A stretch of DNA of 48,043 bases, taken from the NCBI GenBank assembly GCA_014764515.1, contig JACXWD010000022.1, forward strand, positions 1 to 48,043, given 5' to 3'. Below the pieces are notes generated by a model, which saw only the letters and a program-made list of their open reading frames with translations, was not told the origin of the DNA and did not search any database. Source of the stretch: Candidatus Polarisedimenticola svalbardensis (GTDB lineage: Bacteria > Acidobacteriota > Polarisedimenticolia > Polarisedimenticolales > Polarisedimenticolaceae). Positions 42,808 through 48,043 of this stretch are shown here, piece after piece; positions within the stretch are counted from its first letter, which is position 1; the number at the start of each line of letters is the position of its first letter. Made by a program: the position numbers and the translations under genes.

Positions 42808-44953
42808 GGCGGCTGCGAAGGGCAGTGCGTCGTTCCACCGTATTGGCAGTGCCGGCGGCTGCCGCCAGGGCCCGGGGCTGGCCGATCAACACCACCAGGT
42901 TCTTCCCACGGGTCAGGCCGGTGTAGAGCAGGTTGCGCTGCAGCATGACGTAGTGTTGGGTGGAAACCGGCATGACCACTGCCGGGTATTCCGACCCTTG
43001 AGACTTGTGGATGGTGATGGCGTAGGCCAGGGCGATGGAGTCCAGTTCACCGGCATCGTAAGGCACGCGGCGGCCGTCATAATCGATCTCAACCCGGCCG
43101 CCTGTTTGATCTACGGCCCGGATGATGCCGATATCCCCGTTGAACACCTCCTTGTCGTAATCGTTGACCGTCTGGATGACCTTGTCACCGGGAGCGAAGG
43201 TCGATCCGAAACGCTGAACCCCGCCGGCCTGATCCGGATTCATCCGACGCTGGAGCTCCAGGTTCAGGGAGCGGGTTCCCAGTACGCCCCGGTTCATCGG
43301 AGTCAATACCTGGACCTCCCGCGCCGGGTCCAGTCCGAACCGCCGGGGGATCCGCTTGAGAACCACATGCAGCAGCGCATCCAGGATCTCTTCCGGTGAT
43401 TCCGCCGGGATGTAGAAAAAATCCTTCTCTCCGCTCTGGGGCAGTTCACCCCGGTTCACTCTATGGGCGTTGAGGACTATTTCCGACGCCTCCGCCTGGC
43501 GGAAGATCTCAGTCAAGGTCGCCACAGGGACAGAACCTGATGCGATGATGTCCCGGAGCACCGAACCAGGCCCCACAGACGGGATCTGGTCGATGTCACC
43601 GACCATCAGGAGCGCGGTGCTGTCGGGGAGTGCGGCCAGAAACTGGCTCATCAGGACGACATCCACCATGGAAGCCTCGTCCAGTACCACCAGGTCGGCG
43701 GCCAGGGGACGTTGGGGGCCACGCTTGAACCCGCCGGTCACATGATCGAACTCCAGCAGGCGGTGGATCGTCCGGGCAGGAAGGGAGGTCGATTCGGACA
43801 ACCGCTTCGCCGCCCGCCCGGTAGGGGCGCATAGCAGGATTCTCCCTTTCTTGGCCGTTACGATCCTCAGCACCGAGTTGACCAGGGTGGTCTTCCCCAC
43901 GCCCGGCCCGCCGGTGATAACCATCACTTTGTGGCGGAGAGCGCCGGCGGCGGCTTCTTTCTGGGACCTGGCCAGCCTGGTTCCGGTCTTCTCCTCCACC
44001 CAGGGCAACGCCTTCTGCGCATCGATCGGCTGCCATGGCGCATGCCCTTCCCGGAGGAGGAGGAGCCGTTTTGCGATTTCGATTTCGGCGTCCCTGAGGG
44101 AGGTCAACCAGATGCAGGGCTCCCCCTCCAGGACTTCTTCGAACAGTACCTTACGCCGCACACCCTCGAGGATCGCTTCCCGGACGGTCTCCGGCCGGAT
44201 CTCCAGCAGCTCGGCGCAGCGCGCGGCCAATTCGGTCAGCGGAACACAGCAGTGGCCCCGACCGACGAACTCCTGGAGGATATGCACCACCCCGGCCTCG
44301 GCCCGCAGAGGAGACTCTTTCTCGATTCCCAGGCTCTCGGCGATGGCATCGGCGGTGAGGAACCCGATACCGTGGATCTCTCCCGACAACCGGTACGGGT
44401 TCTCGGTGACGATACGGACCGCTTCGTCGCCGTAAGTCTTGTAAATCCGCACAGCCCGTGCCGGCCCGACCTTATGGGACTGCAGGAAGACCATGATCTC
44501 CCGTATCGCCTTCTGCTCGGCCCAGGCCCGAGTGACCGCCGCCAGCCGTTTGCGGCCGATCCCCGGAAGCTCCAGGAGCCGCTCGGGACGGTTTTCGATG
44601 ACGTCGAAAACTTCTTCGCCGAACGCCTGTACCAGCTTTCGGGCGAAGTGGGACCCGATCCCCTTGACCATGCCCGAGCCCAGGTACCGCTCCATCCCTT
44701 CCAGAGTGGCCGGTGGGATGACCCGGACCTTCTCCGCCTGGAACTGCATACCGTGCTTGCGGTCGTTCACCCAGGCGCCTGAACAGTCAACGGACTCGCC
44801 CTGGCTGACCGAGGGTACGGTGCCGACAACGGTCGCAAGCTCCCGCCTGCCGGGAACCCGCACACGCAACACGGCAAACCCGGTATCGTCGCTGTGGAAG
44901 GTGATACGCTCCACTGCGCCTTGGATCCGTTCCGGGCTGTTGATCAAGCTCAC
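42779..44953 (-). CDS. recD2: RecD2-type SF1B DNA helicase
   Basis: About 724 residues. An N-terminal OB-like region (residues 1-75) precedes helix-hairpin-helix segments (LLELPGIGRKRLAAV; GIGFLTADAIAESLGI). The helicase core shows Walker A GGPGVGKTTL, CAPTGRAAKRL, Walker B VVLDEASMVD, GDIDQIPSVGPG, and the C-terminal IHKSQGSEYPAVVMP and LYTGLTRGKN. RecD2 unwinds DNA 5' to 3' and acts in repair in bacteria that lack RecBC; no recB or recC is present here. The start is uncertain: GTG 44953 gives the family N terminus, ATG 45007 adds 18 residues. It diverges from the PP2C gene. Confidence 0.93.
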   Translation of the reverse strand: MSLINSPERIQGAVERITFHSDDTGFAVLRVRVPGRRELATVVGTVPSVSQGESVDCSGAWVNDRKHGMQFQAEKVRVIPPATLEGMERYLGSGMVKGIGSHFARKLVQAFGEEVFDVIENRPERLLELPGIGRKRLAAVTRAWAEQKAIREIMVFLQSHKVGPARAVRIYKTYGDEAVRIVTENPYRLSGEIHGIGFLTADAIAESLGIEKESPLRAEAGVVHILQEFVGRGHCCVPLTELAARCAELLEIRPETVREAILEGVRRKVLFEEVLEGEPCIWLTSLRDAEIEIAKRLLLLREGHAPWQPIDAQKALPWVEEKTGTRLARSQKEAAAGALRHKVMVITGGPGVGKTTLVNSVLRIVTAKKGRILLCAPTGRAAKRLSESTSLPARTIHRLLEFDHVTGGFKRGPQRPLAADLVVLDEASMVDVVLMSQFLAALPDSTALLMVGDIDQIPSVGPGSVLRDIIASGSVPVATLTEIFRQAEASEIVLNAHRVNRGELPQSGEKDFFYIPAESPEEILDALLHVVLKRIPRRFGLDPAREVQVLTPMNRGVLGTRSLNLELQRRMNPDQAGGVQRFGSTFAPGDKVIQTVNDYDKEVFNGDIGIIRAVDQTGGRVEIDYDGRRVPYDAGELDSIALAYAITIHKSQGSEYPAVVMPVSTQHYVMLQRNLLYTGLTRGKNLVVLIGQPRALAAAAGTANTVERRTALRSRLSSNRPESI

Positions 44954-45005
44954 CGGCGCATTGTACCTCTTGTTGTAGAATGTCCCGATCCAGGACGGAG
45001 CAACC

Positions 45006-46130
45006 ATGAGCGGTTCCACAGTTCCCGACCCGACGGAAAAAAAGAGCGACCCCGGAATCGGCAAGGCGGTCTTCCGTGACCTCCGCAACGCCGACCTGTT
45101 CGGAACGCTGGAAAGGGAATTCCGGGAGCTGTACCGCTTCTACCTGGATCCCGAGACCCGGGACCGGCTGGAAAAGATGGGGCGCATCCCCAGGGCGTTC
45201 TGGCTCCTGGGCTGGCTGTCCAAGAGCCTGCTCCTCAAACTATCCCCTGCCCGACGGATCCTCCTGCTGCTTGCTACGGTCATGTCGATCATGGGCTGGA
45301 CCCATATGACCGTCATGGGTTATTCCATCAGTTATGACCTGCGCCCATGGGGCTGTCTGCTCCTGTTGTTCATCCTGATGCTGGAACTGAAAGACAAGCT
45401 TCTGGCCAAGGACGAGATCCAGTTCGCCAGGAAGGTGCAGCTGGCCCTCATGCCGGAGCGCCAGCCCACCATCGACTGCTGGTCGGTGTGGAGCACCTCG
45501 GTGCCGGCCAATGATGTCGGCGGTGATCTGGTGGATTACATCGACCTGCCGTCGGAACGGCTGGGAATCGCCCTGGGAGATGTGGCCGGCAAGGGGCTGG
45601 GCGCCGCGCTGTTGTCCGCCAAGCTTCAGGCCAGCCTGCGCGCCATCGGCCCTGAGAGCACATCTCTGGACGAGCTGGGGACCCGGATGAACACCATCCT
45701 GAACCAGGACGGCCTGGACAACCGCTACGCCACCTTGTTCTATGCCGAGGTCAGCCCCGGCTCAGGCCATATCCGCTATCTCAACGCCGGCCACAATCCG
45801 CCGTTCGTAGTCCGCGGCTCTGACCGGGTGGAAGATCTTCCCGCTTCATCGTTCCCCCTCGGCATGCTGCCGATAGCGACCTACGAGGAAGGCGTGCTGG
45901 ACATGGAGCCGGGAGAATTGCTGCTGATTTACTCCGACGGCTTGTCCGAGGCGACCAACAGCAAGGGCGAGGAGTTCAGCCCCCAGCGCATCCGGAACAT
46001 GATGCCTGAGCTGCGCAACAAAACGGTTCCGGAAGCGGGAGAGTTCCTGTTGAGCGAGGTTCGGCAGTTCCTCGAGAAGGAACGGCCCCATGACGACCTC
46101 TCCATTGTTCTGATCCGCCGGGAGAACTGA
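45006..46130 (+). CDS. PP2C/SpoIIE-type serine phosphatase, membrane-bound
   Basis: A 374-residue protein. Residues 1-75 are soluble and charged, followed by two membrane spans (about 80-105 and 112-125), then a linker (AKDEIQFARKVQLALMPERQP) typical of RsbU-type phosphatases. The PPM catalytic domain shows the metal-binding segments NDVGGDLVDYIDL, LGDVAGKGLGAALLSA, YSDGLSEATN and PHDDLSIVLI. Such enzymes dephosphorylate anti-anti-sigma proteins in partner-switching control of stress responses. No anti-anti-sigma or HATPase gene is adjacent. GGAG precedes the ATG by 7 bp. Confidence 0.92.
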   Translation: MSGSTVPDPTEKKSDPGIGKAVFRDLRNADLFGTLEREFRELYRFYLDPETRDRLEKMGRIPRAFWLLGWLSKSLLLKLSPARRILLLLATVMSIMGWTHMTVMGYSISYDLRPWGCLLLLFILMLELKDKLLAKDEIQFARKVQLALMPERQPTIDCWSVWSTSVPANDVGGDLVDYIDLPSERLGIALGDVAGKGLGAALLSAKLQASLRAIGPESTSLDELGTRMNTILNQDGLDNRYATLFYAEVSPGSGHIRYLNAGHNPPFVVRGSDRVEDLPASSFPLGMLPIATYEEGVLDMEPGELLLIYSDGLSEATNSKGEEFSPQRIRNMMPELRNKTVPEAGEFLLSEVRQFLEKERPHDDLSIVLIRREN

Positions 46131-46140
46131 TCCTTCAGCG

Positions 46141-46812
46141 CTAGTCCCTGGGTCTGCCTGCCGCCCTCAGATACACCGGCATCAGCGACTCGAACACCTG
46201 GGCGACATGGTCCCCGAACGCCGGTGACGCCACCAGTTTTTCGTGGAGCGGAAGATCGTAACGTCTCCCTATTTCAAACCAGACACCATGGCGCCTGACT
46301 TCGGCGAACGCACCGTCCAGGTCGGTCTTCGAAACGAACTCCAGTTCCGATCCCACCGGCCAGGGCGCAGCGGAGTAGACCCGGAACTGCAGGTCGTGCT
46401 CCCTGGCGGTGGTTTGCAGCAGATCGCCGATGCCCCGGTAACGGGACAGAAATTCGAAGCGGCCGTAGCTGGGAACCGACGCGTCCCAACCGAGTCGAAC
46501 CGCAACGTAATCCCTGTGGGCGCCCACATTCAGTTGCCCGCAGGCCTGGTATCCCTGCTTCTCCCGGGAAATCGCCATCCAGGTGCAAAACGGTTTGTAG
46601 GAGCGGGGCCAGTTCAACCGGGGCTGAAAAATGTGCAAGTCTGTCCCGGCCAGAGGCTGGAGTCGAGGCAGCAGGTCGTTTCCCAAAGCCAGGAGTGGCG
46701 GGTGGAACACCTCGATGATCGCCTGTCGGCGGAGATCAACATCGGGTATATCGAATACATCCAGCCGCGTCAGCGGCAGGCCCTCAAACCGGGACTCGGC
46801 CTCGGTGCTCAT
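46141..46812 (-). CDS. DUF1054 (YktB-like) protein
   Basis: A 223-residue soluble protein. The middle (SYKPFCTWMAISREKQGYQACGQLNVGAHRDY and following) has the order of conserved features seen in the DUF1054 family of Bacillus YktB: a Trp-containing strand, a short K/R-G-Y loop, then the PxFQIG-like strand. The structure is known for the family, but the function is not. Two Cys residues are present without a clear motif. It converges on the PP2C phosphatase gene with a 10-bp gap. The family call is from memory of the pattern. Confidence 0.65.
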   Translation of the reverse strand: MSTEAESRFEGLPLTRLDVFDIPDVDLRRQAIIEVFHPPLLALGNDLLPRLQPLAGTDLHIFQPRLNWPRSYKPFCTWMAISREKQGYQACGQLNVGAHRDYVAVRLGWDASVPSYGRFEFLSRYRGIGDLLQTTAREHDLQFRVYSAAPWPVGSELEFVSKTDLDGAFAEVRRHGVWFEIGRRYDLPLHEKLVASPAFGDHVAQVFESLMPVYLRAAGRPRD

Positions 46813-46842
46813 GACTCATTATAGGCCGGTTGGCCTCTGAGG

Positions 46843-47940
46843 TTACTTCACCAGCTGTTTGTGCTTGGCTTCAACCTTTTCTCCGAAGCCCGCTACCTTG
46901 GCGCTGAGCAGGGAATCAACCTTGCCGTCAGGGCCAACCACGAAGATGGTCGGGGTCGCCGTCACGTTGTAAAGATCGGCCACGGCCCGGTCCTGGTCTT
47001 CAACGGTGAGGAACTCGAGCTTCTGGGCGGACACGAATTCCCGGGTCTTGGTCCGTTCCGCCGGGTTGGTGATCCGGGCGGCGGTGACGATATTCACCTT
47101 GTCACGGTTCTCCCGGTACCACTTGTTGTACTGGGGCAACGCCTTGGTGCAATGCGGGCAGTTCACCGACCAGAATATGAGCAGGTTGATAGTGTCCTTG
47201 GAGTACAGGCCGGACCACTGCTGCACCGACCCGTTACGGATCGACGGCGCCTTGAAGTCAGGCGCGGTCCTTCCGACCATCTCCACTGACGGGCTGTAAT
47301 CGGTCAGGGCGGCGTAGGTGCCGATCTTGCCGGTCTCCGCCAGCCGGCGGATTCCGTCCGCCAGGCTCAACTTGTATTCCAGAACCTGGAGCAGCGAACC
47401 GCCGTTGACCATCCGCAGGATCCCGTCCTTGTCGATCAGGCTGATGTTGGGAACGCGGCTTACCGCCAGTTGCTGACCCAGCCGGAATCCCTCGTCCTCA
47501 AGGATCGGCACGTGGATTTTCAGAGCCGCAGCCCGCTCCCTGATCGCTCCGGCAGCCATGCCCGGTCGTGATACAGCGACGCCGAACAGGGCGATTTTTT
47601 TCGGGCCCAGTTCATCGGTCAGGCTCTGGACTTCCCGGAAGATCTTTTCGGCCCGCTGGTTTTTTGCGATGAAGTAGTACAGGACGATCGGCTTCTGTCC
47701 GATAACTGTTGCCAGGTCAATGGACGCCGGACCGCCGGCGCCCTGATTCAGATTCTTGAAGGTGAAGGCAGGGAACGGCTCACCGAATGAGGCCCGCTCC
47801 ACACGGACCACATCCTGACTGGTCTTGCTCTGGCCCAGAGCCGGCCCCAGGGAAAGTGCGATGCCGGCCAGCACCAGGATCAAAGCGGTTGCAACCTTTC
47901 GGTATCCAGGAATCATTCCAAAGCTCTCCATCCGTGTCAT
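46843..47940 (-). CDS. Exported protein with two thioredoxin-like domains (TlpA type)
   Basis: A 365-residue protein. After a signal peptide or anchor (about residues 14-36), a first peroxiredoxin-like domain (about 50-190; ALFGVAVSRPG, ISLIDKDGILR) lacks the catalytic Cys: the expected site reads YYFIAKNQRAEKI. The second domain (about 225-360) is TlpA-like with NCPHCTKALP (Cys261, Cys264) and the cis-Pro segment ATPTIFVVGPDGK. It probably handles periplasmic disulfides, for example for cytochrome c maturation. The start may instead be ATG 47916, which has GGAG upstream. The MobA-like gene ends 10 bp before it, so the two may be co-transcribed. Confidence 0.85.
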   Translation of the reverse strand: MTRMESFGMIPGYRKVATALILVLAGIALSLGPALGQSKTSQDVVRVERASFGEPFPAFTFKNLNQGAGGPASIDLATVIGQKPIVLYYFIAKNQRAEKIFREVQSLTDELGPKKIALFGVAVSRPGMAAGAIRERAAALKIHVPILEDEGFRLGQQLAVSRVPNISLIDKDGILRMVNGGSLLQVLEYKLSLADGIRRLAETGKIGTYAALTDYSPSVEMVGRTAPDFKAPSIRNGSVQQWSGLYSKDTINLLIFWSVNCPHCTKALPQYNKWYRENRDKVNIVTAARITNPAERTKTREFVSAQKLEFLTVEDQDRAVADLYNVTATPTIFVVGPDGKVDSLLSAKVAGFGEKVEAKHKQLVK

Positions 47941-47950
47941 AGATGAGTTC

Positions 47951-48043
47951 TCAAACGATTATTATAGGGTTTCCCGGGTCCGGGAGCGAAGCGGGGTCTA
48001 TCCGGTCCAGATCGGCCGCAGTATTGACATTGATCCGGCCGGC
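47951..48043 (-). CDS. C-terminal end of a MobA-like nucleotidyltransferase, cut by the window
   Basis: An open frame of 30 residues enters from the right edge and ends in TGA at 47951-47953. It contains RINVNTAADLDRI, very like the conserved closing segment (NxNTPxDL) of MobA and related nucleotidyltransferases, which attach GMP or CMP to molybdopterin. Too little is present for certainty. Confidence 0.5.
   Translation of the reverse strand, partial: AGRINVNTAADLDRIDPASLPDPGNPIIIV

Noticed and set aside
1-48043. tRNA, rRNA, prophage or integrative element
   Set aside because: No tRNA-like cloverleaf signature, rRNA segment, integrase, phage structural gene or flanking direct repeats were seen by reading. 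A covariance-model scan would be needed to exclude small RNAs.

Overview
This is a GC-rich, densely coding bacterial chromosome segment with 41 supported protein genes on both strands. Two are cut by the window edges (1-1227 and 47951-48043). I saw no rRNA, tRNA, CRISPR array or prophage, and no gene-free stretch longer than about 210 bp. The gene content suggests an environmental Gram-negative bacterium of the Acidobacteriota/Myxococcota type: a MopE-repeat secreted protein, an S46 dipeptidyl-peptidase, a DUF1800/DUF1501 pair, an M1-like peptidase/beta-propeller/barrel protein, menaquinone-type UbiA and UbiD proteins, and several ECF sigma modules. The phylum is an inference; no marker gene settles it.

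Layout. 0-4 kb: MopE-repeat protein, S46 peptidase, cupin. 4-7.5 kb: two separate ECF sigma-factor modules, one with membrane and zinc-ribbon partners, the other with an anti-sigma factor and an exported protein. 7.6-10.4 kb: DUF47 regulator, PiT phosphate transporter and a thermonuclease-like lipoprotein. 10.4-15.2 kb: MATE exporter, CBS-domain protein, quinone oxidoreductase and OPT transporter. 15.3-20.8 kb: three exported proteins, including DUF1501/DUF1800. 21-26.7 kb: HAD phosphatase, CcmF-type haem lyase, a transposase-like gene and acetate kinase. 26.8-34 kb: a three-gene minus-strand operon (UbiA-like, methyltransferase, peptidase-propeller) diverging from a thioredoxin/UbiD pair. 34-39.4 kb: FecR-like protein, NfuA, a radical SAM enzyme, an ATP-grasp ligase and cystathionine beta-synthase. 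39.5-48 kb: a domain-swapped aconitase-family protein, response regulator, LysE exporter, RecD2 helicase, PP2C phosphatase, DUF1054 protein, a TlpA-like protein and the tail of a MobA-like gene.

The most striking point is the radical SAM gene at 35297. Its apparent stop, TGA at 36704-36706, follows a Cys codon, and the frame continues for Ser-Glu-Pro-Leu before a TAG. Read through, the protein ends in C-U-S-E-P-L, matching the CUAEP/CCAEP tail that I recall for a family of radical SAM selenoproteins. A small hairpin 14 bases past the TGA meets the general rules for a bacterial SECIS element. The enzyme sits just after the Fe-S carrier gene nfuA and faces a coupled ATP-grasp/cystathionine beta-synthase pair, so a sulfur- or selenium-linked small-molecule pathway is possible but unproven.

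A second theme is a set of intergenic GGGGAC/GTCCCC palindromes at about 5.4, 13.3, 15.25 and 39.4 kb, plus a related-looking AAAAGGGG hairpin at 17.5 kb. They include a perfect 35-bp inverted repeat and a nearly identical 40-bp pair. They look like REP- or MITE-type elements mobilised in trans.
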